Shown: positions 8,661 through 17,324, counted from the first letter of the stretch. The stretch: 64,000 nt of DNA from Streptomyces fildesensis (GCF_016107395.1 NZ_JAAIKO010000040.1:17115-81114), one strand, 5' to 3'. Notes: generated from the sequence alone by a model not told the origin. Translations and numbers: made by a program.

Positions 8661-9410
8661 GTGTCGACGCCGTTCTATGTCTCACCCCAGCAGGCCATGG
8701 CCGACCGTGCGGAGTACGCCCGCAAGGGCATCGCGCGCGGCCGCAGCGTCGTCGTGCTGCAGTACACCGACGGCATCGTGTTCGTCGCCGAGAACCCGTC
8801 CCGCGCGCTCCACAAGGTCAGCGAGATCTATGACCGGATCGCGTTCGCGGCGGTGGGCAAGTACAACGAGTTCGAGAACCTGCGGATCGGCGGCGTGCGC
8901 TACGCCGACCTGCGCGGCTACACCTACGACCGTGAGGACGTCACGGCCCGCGGTCTGGCCAACGTCTACGCCCAGACCCTGGGCACCATCTTCTCCAGCG
9001 TCGGCGAGAAGCCGTACGAGGTGGAGCTGATCGTCGCGGAGGTCGGCGCGGCCGCCGAGGACGACCAGATCTACCGGCTGCCGCACGACGGCTCGATCGT
9101 CGATGAGCACGGCGCGGTGGCGGTCGGCGGCAACTCGGACTCGATCGGCGCGTATCTGGACCAGCGGCACCGCGACGGCATGACGCTCGCGGAGGCGCTG
9201 AAACTGGCGGCCGAGTCCCTCGGCCGGGACAGCAACGGCGGGGAACGCACGCTCACCGCCGAGCAGTTGGAGGTCGCGGTGCTGGACCGGACGCGACCGC
9301 AGCAGCGCAAGTTCAAGCGGATCCTGGGTCGTCAGCTGGCCCGTCTCCTGGAGGCGGACAGCGCTGCGACCACCAAGACGGATGATCCTTCGGACGAGGA
9401 AGAGGAGTAG
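8661..9410 (+). CDS. prcA: 20S proteasome alpha subunit
   Basis: PrcA forms the outer rings of the proteasome and gates entry; it lacks the catalytic threonine. The 249 residues begin with the conserved gate sequence TPFYVSPQQAMADRAEYARKG. The body shows the typical alpha-subunit segment GIVFVAENPS and the tail is acidic (DDPSDEEEE). The GTG start has AAAGGGA upstream. The gene ends at the large inverted repeat that separates it from the convergent LacI gene. Confidence 0.97.
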   Translation: MSTPFYVSPQQAMADRAEYARKGIARGRSVVVLQYTDGIVFVAENPSRALHKVSEIYDRIAFAAVGKYNEFENLRIGGVRYADLRGYTYDREDVTARGLANVYAQTLGTIFSSVGEKPYEVELIVAEVGAAAEDDQIYRLPHDGSIVDEHGAVAVGGNSDSIGAYLDQRHRDGMTLAEALKLAAESLGRDSNGGERTLTAEQLEVAVLDRTRPQQRKFKRILGRQLARLLEADSAATTKTDDPSDEEEE

Positions 9411-9451
9411 CCGGCGGCCCGCCGCGTGGCTTGTGCCGGTGCTCCGGTGAC

Positions 9452-9561
9452 GGGGGCCGGGTCCTCCGGGGCGGGGCTTCGAAATCGACTATTTACGGGC
9501 CTGGCGGCCCACAAATAGCTCGGCAGCATTTCGAAACCCCACCCCTGCGGACCCGGCCCCC
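9452..9561. repeat. 110-bp nested inverted repeat, probable bidirectional terminator
   Basis: Three stems are nested in one another. The outer one pairs 9452-9464 with 9549-9561 (13 bp, perfect). The middle one pairs 9473-9485 with 9528-9540 (12 of 13). The inner one pairs 9489-9501 with 9506-9518 around a 4-base loop (11 of 13 Watson-Crick, the other two compatible as wobble or mismatch). It lies between the convergent ends of prcA and the LacI gene. The inner part is unusually A/T-rich for this DNA. It may terminate transcription from both sides. Confidence 0.8.
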
Positions 9562-9594
9562 TCACGTTCGCTCCCGCCTGCCGGAGGGGGTGTC

Positions 9595-10614
9595 TCACGC
9601 CGCCGGCGGCCCCGTCGAACCGCGGACCACGAGTTCCACCGGGAGGTCGGCGCTGTTCGCCGGGCGGCCGTCCAGGACGGCCAGCAGCGCCGCCATGCCC
9701 CGGCCGCCGATCTCGTCGGCGGGGAGCCGGACCGTGGTGAGTTCCGGTTCGACCGCGGTGGCGAGCGCGAGGTCGTCGAATCCGGTCACGGACACATCGG
9801 CCGGCACCCGCAGGCCCAGTCGGCGGGCGGCCTTGCACGCACCGGCGGCGAGGATGTCGTCGTCGCAGACCAGGGCAGTGGGCCGGGGCCCGGGCCGGGT
9901 GAGGGCGCGTTCGGCGGCGAGCCGTGCGTCCTCGACGCTGTGCGCGGAGCGCTCGGTGTGCAGGGTCACGTCGCCCGTGCCCGCCAGCGTGCCGGCCAGT
10001 GCGGCGGCGCGGACGTGGAACGTCCAGGTGTCGACCGCTGAGGCCATATGAGTGAACCGGCGGTGCCCGAGGCCGAGCAGACAGCGGGCCACCTGCCGCA
10101 TCCCGTCGGCGATGTCGAAGTTGACGGTGGCGCCGGCGCCGGCCGCGCCGGGGTCGCTGTCGAGCATCACGAGCGGCAGGTCGCCGCCGCCGATGGCGTC
10201 GAGCGCGTCGGCGGCCATCGAGGACGCGATGACGCCGTCGAGCGAGGCGCGGGCCGAGCCGAAGGGGTCGCGGGCCGGCCCGATGCCGTCGGGTGACGGG
10301 TAGAGCACCACGCCGAACTCGTGCTCCGCCGCGACGCGGGCGGCGCCGGTGTAGACCCGGGCGAAGTACTCGTTGGTCAGGGCCGGGACGACCAGCAGGG
10401 CCGTCCGGGTGCGGCCGAGCCGGAGGTTGCGGGCGGCGAGGTTCGGCCGGTAGCCCAGTGCCAGGGCCGCCGCCCGGACCGCTTCCGCCGTGCGCTCGGA
10501 GACCCGCCCGCGGGACTTTCCGCCCAGGACCAGCGAAACGGTCGCCTGCGAGACACCCGCGGCCCGCGCCACGTCCCGTGAGGTGGGGCGTGCGGTATCG
10601 GTCACTCCGGGCAT
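9595..10614 (-). CDS. LacI family transcriptional regulator
   Basis: The 339-residue protein has an N-terminal LacI helix-turn-helix (TSRDVARAAGVSQATVSLVLGG, about residues 11-32) and a periplasmic-binding-protein-like sugar-sensing domain from about 60 on, ending in the usual ADEIGGRGMAALLAVLDG segment. It is divergent from an MFS exporter with a palindrome in between, so it probably represses that gene and itself. The pair sits between prcA and pafA but has no obvious link to the proteasome. Confidence 0.92.
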   Translation of the reverse strand: MPGVTDTARPTSRDVARAAGVSQATVSLVLGGKSRGRVSERTAEAVRAAALALGYRPNLAARNLRLGRTRTALLVVPALTNEYFARVYTGAARVAAEHEFGVVLYPSPDGIGPARDPFGSARASLDGVIASSMAADALDAIGGGDLPLVMLDSDPGAAGAGATVNFDIADGMRQVARCLLGLGHRRFTHMASAVDTWTFHVRAAALAGTLAGTGDVTLHTERSAHSVEDARLAAERALTRPGPRPTALVCDDDILAAGACKAARRLGLRVPADVSVTGFDDLALATAVEPELTTVRLPADEIGGRGMAALLAVLDGRPANSADLPVELVVRGSTGPPAA

Positions 10615-10656
10615 CCTTCCGGTCCCCGCGGATGGACCCGCGGCCTGCCGTCATGG

Positions 10657-10683
10657 TACGTATGACGCATCAAGTTATACGTA
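10657..10683. promoter_or_regulatory. Candidate LacI operator between divergent genes
   Basis: TACGTAT (10657-10663) and ATACGTA (10677-10683) form a perfect 7-bp inverted repeat with a 13-base spacer. The second half is itself part of a near-palindrome, GTTATACGTAAC. It lies 43 bases upstream of the LacI start and 45 bases upstream of the MFS start, a good place for control of both. Confidence 0.55.
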
Positions 10684-10727
10684 ACACTTCGGCGGCGACG
10701 GGCGGCGACCGGGGGAGGGGAGCCGGC

Positions 10728-11975
10728 ATGGCGGCGGGGTACGGGGATCTTCTGAGGACGCGGTATGCCGGCCGGCTGCTCGGCGGCACGCTGATCGGCC
10801 GGCTGCCCAACGCGACGGCCGCGCTGTGCATCGTGCTGCTGACCCGCTCCGAAGGGGGCAGCTACTCGCTCGCCGGTTCGCTGGGCGCGCTCTACGGGCT
10901 GGGCACGGCCATCGGCCAGCCGCTGCTGGGCCGGATCGTCGACCGGTACGGCCAGCCGCGGGTGATGCTCCCCGCGGCCGTCCTGTCGGCCGCCGGCATG
11001 GTGCTGTTCGCCCTGGTGGGCCCCGACCCGCTGCCGGTGGCCTGTGTGGCGATGGCGGTCGCCGGGCTGTTCACCCCGCCGCTGGAAGGCGGGCTGCGCG
11101 CGCTGTGGCCCGGCGTCCTCAAGAGCGAGGACCGGCTGCACGCCGCCTACGCCCTGGACGCCGCCGCCCAGGAGCTGCTGTTCACCATCGGCCCGGTCCT
11201 CGTCACCGGCCTGGTCGCGCTGTTCTCCGAGGCCGCCGCCGTGCTGTGGATCGCGGCGGTCGGCGTCGTGGGCGCGCTGGGCGTCGTGACGGCCCCGCCG
11301 TCCCGCGAGTGGCGGGCGGAACCGCGGGCCGCCGACTGGCTCGGACCGCTGCGCGCCCCGGGGCTGCGCGCGCTGATCGGCTGCCTGTTCTTCGTCGGTG
11401 TCGCGCTCGGCTCGATCGCGGTCGCCGCGGTCGCGTACGGGGATGTGCACGGCGGCGGCATGGTGAACGGCTATCTGCTGTCGGCGCTCGGGCTCGGCGC
11501 GCTCATCGGCGGTGTGACGTACGGCGCCAGGACCTGGCCGGGTACGCCGGAGCGCCGGCTGCGGGTGCTCACCGTCGGACTGGCCGTCTGTTACGCGCCC
11601 TTGGTGCTCGTCCCCGGGGTGGTCGCGATGACGGTCCTGTCCGGGCTCGCGGGGGTGTTCCTGGCGCCGGTACTGGCCTGCGCGTTCGTGGTGGTGGACC
11701 GGCACGCGCCGAGCGGCACGGTGACCGAGGCGTTCTCCTGGCTGGTGACCGCGATCGGCGTCGGCGCCTCGCTGGGAACGGCCGCCGCGGGACCCGCCGC
11801 GCAGTTCGGCGGGGTCGCCGCCGGATTCGCCGTCGCGGCGGCCGGTGGATTCATCGCACTGGCGGTGCTGGTCGCGACCGCCCGATTCCTCGCGTCCCCA
11901 AACCTGAAAACCGAGTTGGAAAAAGATCGAATCGGTGGGGTCGAACCCGGTTTCACGACCACGCATCAGGCGTAA
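10728..11975 (+). CDS. MFS transporter, probable efflux
   Basis: The protein of 415 residues has about twelve hydrophobic segments. The typical MFS loop is present after the second helix as GRIVDRYGQPRVM (about residues 68-80). The substrate cannot be told from sequence. The ATG is preceded by GGGGGAGGGG; the open frame continues far upstream but only as an unlikely Arg/Pro-rich extension. Its stop codon overlaps the -10 box of pafA. Confidence 0.88.
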   Translation: MAAGYGDLLRTRYAGRLLGGTLIGRLPNATAALCIVLLTRSEGGSYSLAGSLGALYGLGTAIGQPLLGRIVDRYGQPRVMLPAAVLSAAGMVLFALVGPDPLPVACVAMAVAGLFTPPLEGGLRALWPGVLKSEDRLHAAYALDAAAQELLFTIGPVLVTGLVALFSEAAAVLWIAAVGVVGALGVVTAPPSREWRAEPRAADWLGPLRAPGLRALIGCLFFVGVALGSIAVAAVAYGDVHGGGMVNGYLLSALGLGALIGGVTYGARTWPGTPERRLRVLTVGLAVCYAPLVLVPGVVAMTVLSGLAGVFLAPVLACAFVVVDRHAPSGTVTEAFSWLVTAIGVGASLGTAAAGPAAQFGGVAAGFAVAAAGGFIALAVLVATARFLASPNLKTELEKDRIGGVEPGFTTTHQA

Positions 11976-11978
11976 TGT
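11973..11978 (+). promoter_or_regulatory. -10 box of pafA, probable leaderless promoter
   Basis: TAATGT ends six bases before the pafA ATG, with no ribosome site between them. The box overlaps the TAA stop of the MFS gene. Confidence 0.45.
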
Positions 11979-11984
11979 TCAGTC

Positions 11985-13346
11985 ATGGACCGCCGCATTT
12001 TCGGGCTGGAGAACGAGTACGGCGTCACATGCACGTTCAGGGGGCAGCGGCGTCTGTCTCCTGACGAGGTGGCGCGGTACCTCTTCCGCCGTGTCGTGTC
12101 ATGGGGCCGGAGCAGCAATGTCTTTCTGCGCAACGGCGCCCGCCTCTACCTCGATGTCGGCTCGCACCCGGAGTACGCCACTCCGGAGTGTGACAATCTG
12201 ACCGAGCTGGTCACCCATGACAAGGCCGGCGAACGCATCCTCGAAGGCCTTCTGGTGGACGCCGAACGGCGTCTGCACGAAGAGGGCATCGCCGGCGATG
12301 TCTATCTGTTCAAGAACAACACCGACTCCGCGGGAAACTCCTACGGATGTCACGAGAATTACCTCGTCGCGCGACACGGCGAGTTCTCCCGCCTCGCCGA
12401 CATCCTCATTCCGTTCCTGGTCACCCGGCAGATGATCTGCGGCGCGGGCAAGGTGCTGCAGACGCCGCGCGGTGCGGTCTTCTGCGTCAGCCAGCGGGCG
12501 GAGCACATCTGGGAGGGCGTCAGCTCGGCGACCACCCGTTCCCGACCCATCATCAACACCCGTGACGAGCCGCACGCGGACGCGGAGCGCTACCGGCGCC
12601 TGCACGTCATCGTCGGCGACTCGAACATGTCCGAGACGACCATGCTGCTGAAGGTCGGTGCCACCGACCTCGTGCTGCGCATGATCGAGGCGGGCATCGT
12701 GATGCGGGATCTGACCCTGGAGAACCCGATCCGGGCGATCCGCGAGGTCAGCCATGACATCACCGGCCGCCGCAAGGTGCGGCTGGCCACCGGCCGCGAG
12801 GCGTCCGCCCTGGAGATCCAGGAGGAGTACTACTCCAAGGCTGTTGACTTCTGCGAACGCCGCGGGATCCGCAACGGCGTGATCGAGCAGGTGCTGGAGC
12901 TGTGGGGCCGCGCGCTGGAGTCGATCGGCAGCGGTGACCTGGCGGCCATCGGCACCGAGATCGACTGGGTGATGAAGTACCAGCTGATCGAGCGCTACCG
13001 GAACCGGGACAACATCACGATGTCCCACCCGCGCGTCGCCCAACTGGACCTCGCCTATCACGACATCCACCGCCGCCGGGGGCTGTACTACCTGCTGGAG
13101 AAGAAGGGCCAGGCCAAGCGGATCTGCAGTGATCTGAAGATCTTCGAGGCGAAATCCGTTCCTCCGCAGACCACTCGGGCCAGGCTGCGCGGCGATTTCA
13201 TCCGGCGCGCGCAGGAACAGCGGCGTGATTTCACGGTCGACTGGGTGCATCTGAAGCTCAATGACCAGGCGCAGCGAACAGTGCTGTGCAAAGACCCGTT
13301 CCGATCGGTCGACGACCGGGTGGAGAAGCTCATCGCCGGAATGTGA
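11985..13346 (+). CDS. pafA: Pup-protein ligase PafA
   Basis: PafA joins the C-terminal Glu of activated Pup to lysines of target proteins using ATP. The 453 residues match the family. The metal/ATP motif GLENEYG lies at 7-13 and the catalytic Asp57 is in LYLDVGSHPEY. The segment RPIINTRDEPHADAE, shared with Dop, is present. It lacks the Dop loop, which separates the two paralogues clearly. It is divided from prcBA by the LacI/MFS pair and probably has its own leaderless promoter. A hairpin terminator follows. Confidence 0.97.
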   Translation: MDRRIFGLENEYGVTCTFRGQRRLSPDEVARYLFRRVVSWGRSSNVFLRNGARLYLDVGSHPEYATPECDNLTELVTHDKAGERILEGLLVDAERRLHEEGIAGDVYLFKNNTDSAGNSYGCHENYLVARHGEFSRLADILIPFLVTRQMICGAGKVLQTPRGAVFCVSQRAEHIWEGVSSATTRSRPIINTRDEPHADAERYRRLHVIVGDSNMSETTMLLKVGATDLVLRMIEAGIVMRDLTLENPIRAIREVSHDITGRRKVRLATGREASALEIQEEYYSKAVDFCERRGIRNGVIEQVLELWGRALESIGSGDLAAIGTEIDWVMKYQLIERYRNRDNITMSHPRVAQLDLAYHDIHRRRGLYYLLEKKGQAKRICSDLKIFEAKSVPPQTTRARLRGDFIRRAQEQRRDFTVDWVHLKLNDQAQRTVLCKDPFRSVDDRVEKLIAGM

Positions 13347-13386
13347 TCGACGAAAGCCGGAACGTGATCGGCAGTGGCTCGTGTTC

Positions 13387-13420
13387 AGGGGCCCCGCGCG
13401 CTGTGGCGTGCGGGGCCCCT
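13387..13420 (+). terminator. Hairpin terminator after pafA
   Basis: An 11-bp perfect stem (AGGGGCCCCGC and its complement) with a 12-base loop lies 40 bases after the pafA stop. Confidence 0.75.
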
Positions 13421-13454
13421 GGCATGCCGGGGTCCTGTGATGCGGGGCAGGCCG

Positions 13455-13460
13455 TAGAGT
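13455..13460 (+). promoter_or_regulatory. -10 box of the FKBP lipoprotein gene
   Basis: TAGAGT lies 42 bases before the start codon, just downstream of the pafA terminator. Confidence 0.4.
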
Positions 13461-13502
13461 GACCGCTACTGACGGACCATCCCAGCTACCCCGAGGACCA
13501 CT

Positions 13503-14516
13503 GTGCGACGCCGACTCGCTGCCGCGCTCATCGTGCCGGCTCTGATGCTCACCGCGGCCTGCGGAGGAGGGGACGGCTCGGACAAGAAGGCCGACTCGCC
13601 GACCCCCAAGCCCTCCGCGACGCCTACGCAGCACGCGGCTCCCAAGCCGGTGTCGTCGGCCGCGCCGATGCCCACCGTCGCCGGTGAGCTGGGCAAGAAG
13701 CCGACCATCACCATCCCCAAGGGCGACCCGAGCGGGAAGTTCGTCGTGAGCACCGTGACCGCGGGCACCGGCCCGGAGGTCAAGAAGAACGACCTGGTGG
13801 TCACCAAGTTCGCCGGCAAGATCTGGAAGAGCGGCAAGGAGATCGGCGGCTCCTACGACAAGGGCGGCGCCGCGCAGGTCATCCCGGCCGGCTCGCCGAC
13901 GATCATCCCGGCCTTCAGTGACGCCGTACTGGGCCAGAAGGTCGGCAGCCGCGTCCTGGTCGTCGCCCCGCCGGCCGCCGCGTTCGGCTCGCAGGGCAAG
14001 CAGGAGCTGGGTATCACCGGCACCGACACCCTCGTCTTCGTGCTCGACATCGACCGGATCATGCCGAGCCATGTCACGGGCACGCAGTCCGCCATCCCGT
14101 CCGACCTGCCGAAGGTGGACGCGGAGAAGGCGGAGGCGGCGAAGATCACGGTGCCGAAGAACGACCCGCCGAAGACGCTCGTCGACAAGGTCCTGATCGA
14201 GGGCACGGGCGATGTGATCAAGAGCGGTCAGACGGTCTACATGCAGTACAGCGGCGCGGCCTGGAAGCCCAACGAGGGCAAGGACACGGCCAAGCTGTTC
14301 GACGACAGCTGGAAGACCGGGGCGCCGTTCAGCACCGTCATCGGCCAGGGTCAGGTCATCGAGGGCTGGGACAAGGGCCTCGTCGGCAAGAAGGTCGGCA
14401 GCCGGGTGCTGCTCGTCATCCCGCCGGAGCAGGCGTACAAGGCCGAGGCCAAGGGAGCCGACCTTCCGGCCAACTCCACCCTCGTTTTCGTCGTGGAGAT
14501 TCTCGGAGCAGTGTAA
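13503..14516 (+). CDS. FKBP-type peptidyl-prolyl isomerase, two-domain lipoprotein
   Basis: The 337-residue protein is an exported lipoprotein: a signal peptide ends in LTAAC with the lipid-attached Cys at about residue 20. A Thr/Pro/Lys-rich linker (25-60) leads to two FKBP domains (about 85-195 and 235-337). The second keeps the ligand-pocket pattern VIEGWDKGL; in the first the pocket Trp is replaced (IPAFSDAVL), so it may not be active. It assists folding of exported proteins, by family knowledge. A second, cytoplasmic FKBP gene follows directly. Confidence 0.9.
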   Translation: MRRRLAAALIVPALMLTAACGGGDGSDKKADSPTPKPSATPTQHAAPKPVSSAAPMPTVAGELGKKPTITIPKGDPSGKFVVSTVTAGTGPEVKKNDLVVTKFAGKIWKSGKEIGGSYDKGGAAQVIPAGSPTIIPAFSDAVLGQKVGSRVLVVAPPAAAFGSQGKQELGITGTDTLVFVLDIDRIMPSHVTGTQSAIPSDLPKVDAEKAEAAKITVPKNDPPKTLVDKVLIEGTGDVIKSGQTVYMQYSGAAWKPNEGKDTAKLFDDSWKTGAPFSTVIGQGQVIEGWDKGLVGKKVGSRVLLVIPPEQAYKAEAKGADLPANSTLVFVVEILGAV

Positions 14517-14557
14517 GACTGTCCGGGTTGTCCGCAACGTATCAAGGAGTTACCGCA

Positions 14558-14929
14558 GTGAGCATCGAGAAGCCCGAGATCGATTTCCCCGTTGGCGAGC
14601 CGCCGGCCGACCTCGAGATCAAGGAGATCTGGGAGGGCACCGGCGAGGAGGCCAAGGCGGGTCAGAACGTCAGCGTCCACTACGTGGGCGTGTCGTTCAG
14701 CACGGGTGAGGAGTTCGACGCCAGCTGGAACCGCGGTTCCGCGTTCACCTTCCCGCTCGGTGGCGGCCGCGTCATCAAGGGCTGGGACCAGGGCGTGCAG
14801 GGCATGAAGGTCGGCGGCCGCCGCCAGCTGACCATCCCCGCGCACCTCGCCTACGGCAACCAGAGCCCCACCCCGGCGATCAAGCCGGGCGAGACTCTGA
14901 TCTTCGTCGTGGACCTGATCTCGGTCTGA
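14558..14929 (+). CDS. FKBP-type peptidyl-prolyl isomerase, single domain
   Basis: This 123-residue protein is essentially one FKBP domain with no signal peptide, so it acts in the cytoplasm. All pocket features are present: VHYVGV, FDASWNRG, VIKGWDQGVQGM and the C-terminal LIFVVDLISV strand. AAGGAG eight bases upstream supports the GTG start. It is 41 bases downstream of the lipoprotein FKBP gene, with which it probably forms an operon ended by a hairpin. Confidence 0.93.
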   Translation: MSIEKPEIDFPVGEPPADLEIKEIWEGTGEEAKAGQNVSVHYVGVSFSTGEEFDASWNRGSAFTFPLGGGRVIKGWDQGVQGMKVGGRRQLTIPAHLAYGNQSPTPAIKPGETLIFVVDLISV

Positions 14930-14945
14930 GCAGGCGCGTGTCCGG

Positions 14946-14979
14946 GGGCCCACGCCGGCAGGCGTGGGCCCTCGCTTTT
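14946..14979 (+). terminator. Hairpin terminator after the FKBP genes
   Basis: A perfect 11-bp stem (14946-14956 with 14961-14971), a 4-base loop and a short T-run form a classical intrinsic terminator. Confidence 0.82.
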
Positions 14980-15038
14980 GCCGCAGCTCCCCGGAGCGGT
15001 ACGGTCGTCGATCGAGAGCTGAAGACGAAGGGTGCGCG

Positions 15039-15980
15039 ATGGCGATTGCCAAGGCCGAGCGACTGATGAACCTGGCGCTGTGCCTGATGAACACCCGGCG
15101 TCCCGTCAGCAAACGGGAACTGCGCGAGTCGATCGAGGCCTATCACGAGATAGGTTCCGACGACGCGTTCAACCGGATGTTCGAGCGCGACAAGGACGAT
15201 CTGCGGGAACTCGGGCTCATCATCGAGACGGTGGAGAGCGTCGACGGCGATGTGGGCTATCTGGCCCGCCGTGACCGCAACCGGCTGCCCGAGATCGCGC
15301 TGGACGCCGAGGAGGCCGCCGCGCTGAGCCTGGCCGCCAAGGTGTGGCAGCAGGCCCGGCTGGCCGAGGCCGCCAGTGGCGCGCTGCAGAAACTCCGGGC
15401 GGCGGGCGTGCCGTTCGAGGACACCCACAGCGCGCTGGAACCGCGAATCCCCACCCCGGAACCGGCGTTCGAGCCGCTGATGGTCGCGACGCGCGAGCGC
15501 CGGGCCGTCTCCTTCGACTACCGCAAGGCGAACGCGGTGCGCCCCGAGCCGCGGCAGGTCGAGCCGTGGGCCCTGGAGTGCTGGCGCGGCCACTGGTACC
15601 TGGCCGGCTGGGACCGTGACCGCGGCGCGGTCCGGGTCTTCCGGCTCTCCCGCATCTCCGGCAAGGTCCGCTCCCGCGGCGGTGCCTTCAGCGCCCCGGT
15701 CCCCGACCACGTGGACGTCCGTGCCGCCGTCGCCAGCTGGGCCGGCGAGGGCGCCACCGCGACCGCCCGGATCCGGCTGCGCCGCGACTCGGGCTATCCG
15801 CTGCGCGCCAAGGCCGTGACGTCCGAGCCGGTGGACGCCGAATGGGACGAACTGGAGATCCCGTACGGGCATGGACTCGACGCCTGGCTGGTGGAGTTCG
15901 GCCCCGACGTGGTGGTCCTGGAACCCGCCGAACTGCGGGCCGATGTGGTGGACCGGCTGCGTGCCGTGGCCAAGGACTGA
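15039..15980 (+). CDS. pafB: WYL-domain transcriptional regulator PafB
   Basis: PafB acts with PafC as an activator of the DNA-damage response in mycobacteria. The 313 residues contain an N-terminal winged helix (AKAERLMNLALCLMNTRRPVSKREL at the start) and a central WYL domain, with the pattern WALECWRGHWYLAGWDRDRG at about 180-199. A C-terminal WCX-type extension follows. The ATG was chosen because it starts the conserved family N-terminus; a GAAG site lies upstream. pafC begins 14 bases after the stop. Confidence 0.93.
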   Translation: MAIAKAERLMNLALCLMNTRRPVSKRELRESIEAYHEIGSDDAFNRMFERDKDDLRELGLIIETVESVDGDVGYLARRDRNRLPEIALDAEEAAALSLAAKVWQQARLAEAASGALQKLRAAGVPFEDTHSALEPRIPTPEPAFEPLMVATRERRAVSFDYRKANAVRPEPRQVEPWALECWRGHWYLAGWDRDRGAVRVFRLSRISGKVRSRGGAFSAPVPDHVDVRAAVASWAGEGATATARIRLRRDSGYPLRAKAVTSEPVDAEWDELEIPYGHGLDAWLVEFGPDVVVLEPAELRADVVDRLRAVAKD

Positions 15981-15994
15981 CGGGACTTCACGAC

Positions 15995-16942
15995 ATGGCG
16001 AACGCGATCGACCAGACCCGGCGGATGCTCTCCCTGGTCACCTATCTGCGGGAGCGCCCCGGCGCCCGCGTCACCGATGTGGCCCGCGCCTTCGGCGTCA
16101 CCGAGGCCGAGCTGATCGGCGACCTGAACGTGCTGCCGCTGTGCGGTACGAGCTTCCGCGGCGGTGACCTGCTCGACATCGACACCGACGGCGAGCGGAT
16201 CTGGTGGCACAACGTCGACGATGTGGCGCAGCCGCTGCGGCTGGCCGCCGACGAGGCCACGGCGCTGCTCGTGGCGGCGCGGGCGGTGGCGAACCTGCCG
16301 GGGCTGCGCGACAGCGACCGGCAGGCGCTGCTGCGGGCCACCGCGAAGCTGGAGACCGCGGCCGGCGAGGTGGCGGCCGCCAGCTCCCAGCTCTCGGTGA
16401 CCTTCGAGTCCGAGGGCAGCGTCTTCGCCGATGTGGACCGGGCCATCGCCGAACGGCGCCGGCTGTGGATCCGCTACTACTCGCCGGCCCGGGACGCGCT
16501 GACCGAGCGGGAGGTGGACCCGATCCGGCTCTTCGCGGTCGGCCACACCTACTTCGAGGGCTGGTGCCGGCTGTCGGAGGACCGCAGGACCTTCCGGCTC
16601 GACCGGGTCGCGGAGATCAAACTGCTCGACGAGCCGTCCGACCCGCCGCGGATCGAGCCGCGCGACCTGTCCCTCGGGCTGGTGCAGCCGGCGGGCGACG
16701 ACCCGGAGGTCGTCATCGAGGTGGGTCCCGGCGGCCGCTGGGTCGCCGAGTACTACCCGTACGACAGCGCCGACGAGCTGCCCGACGGGGGCCTGCGGAT
16801 CAGCCTGCGCACCCCCGACCCGGGTTCGCTGCGCCGGCTCGCGCTGCGGCTGGGCCGGGACGGCCGGATCGTCTCGCCGGCCGACCTCGCGGACCGGGCG
16901 CGGGAGGCCGCCGTGCTGGCGCTGGCGGCGTACGGAGAATAG
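15995..16942 (+). CDS. pafC: WYL-domain transcriptional regulator PafC
   Basis: This partner of PafB has 315 residues with the same layout: winged helix at the N-terminus (DQTRRMLSLVTYLRERPGARVTDVARAF), WYL domain around 150-215 (FAVGHTYFEGWCRLSEDRRTFRLDR) and a C-terminal extension. Here the WYL tripeptide position reads FEGWC, showing divergence from PafB. In some actinobacteria the two are fused; here they are separate genes with a 14-base gap, probably in one operon with the small zinc-ribbon gene that follows. Confidence 0.92.
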   Translation: MANAIDQTRRMLSLVTYLRERPGARVTDVARAFGVTEAELIGDLNVLPLCGTSFRGGDLLDIDTDGERIWWHNVDDVAQPLRLAADEATALLVAARAVANLPGLRDSDRQALLRATAKLETAAGEVAAASSQLSVTFESEGSVFADVDRAIAERRRLWIRYYSPARDALTEREVDPIRLFAVGHTYFEGWCRLSEDRRTFRLDRVAEIKLLDEPSDPPRIEPRDLSLGLVQPAGDDPEVVIEVGPGGRWVAEYYPYDSADELPDGGLRISLRTPDPGSLRRLALRLGRDGRIVSPADLADRAREAAVLALAAYGE

Positions 16943-16951
16943 GGAGTGACG

Positions 16952-17212
16952 ATGACGGGGGCAGCGACCTCGACGATGACGGCCCCGGCGCCGTCCGCGG
17001 TGCTCTTCAAGGCCGCGTGCCCGGACTGCCGCGGCTGTTTCGAGCTGGCGTCGCAGGAGCTGCGGCTGGCGATCGGCCGCACCCACCGGACCACGTTCTA
17101 CTCCTTCACCTGTCCGGAGTGCGGGCTGGCGGTCCGCAAGCCGGCGGGGGAGCGGATCATCGAGCTGCTCACCGGTGGCGGGGTGCGCACCATGCGCCTG
17201 CACATCTGCTGA
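16952..17212 (+). CDS. Small zinc-ribbon protein of unknown function
   Basis: The 86-residue protein carries two CxxC pairs, CPDC and CPEC, about 30 residues apart, a probable zinc ribbon. It has no membrane segment. The ATG start has AGGGAG at the right distance and begins nine bases after the pafC stop, so it is probably translated with pafB-pafC. I do not recognise a named family; the place next to PafBC is its best clue. Confidence 0.75.
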   Translation: MTGAATSTMTAPAPSAVLFKAACPDCRGCFELASQELRLAIGRTHRTTFYSFTCPECGLAVRKPAGERIIELLTGGGVRTMRLHIC

Positions 17213-17259
17213 CGCCGACGCCGGCGCCACGGCCGCCGTCCGGAGGCCCGGCCGGCCGC

Positions 17260-17283
17260 GGTGCCCCGGTGCCCCGGTGCCCC
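17260..17283. repeat. Triple GGTGCCCC tandem repeat
   Basis: Three exact copies of an 8-base unit lie in the 112-base gap between two small genes. It may be a slippage-prone tract. Confidence 0.7.
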
Positions 17284-17311
17284 GAGGACATCCGGGCGCC
17301 GGCCGAGCCGA

Positions 17312-17317
17312 TAGGGT
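17312..17317 (+). promoter_or_regulatory. -10 box, probable leaderless promoter
   Basis: TAGGGT ends seven bases before the ATG of the following small membrane-protein gene, and there is no ribosome site. Confidence 0.5.
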
Positions 17318-17324
17318 CGGTGCC

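Noticed and set aside
10293..10727. 145-codon extension of the MFS gene
   Set aside because: It would run through the LacI gene and the operator; the strong ribosome site lies at 10711-10722.
12099..14537. 812-codon open frame opposite pafA and the FKBP gene
   Set aside because: It spans two well-supported genes on the other strand; the product is an Arg/Leu/Asp-rich shadow of GC-biased codons.
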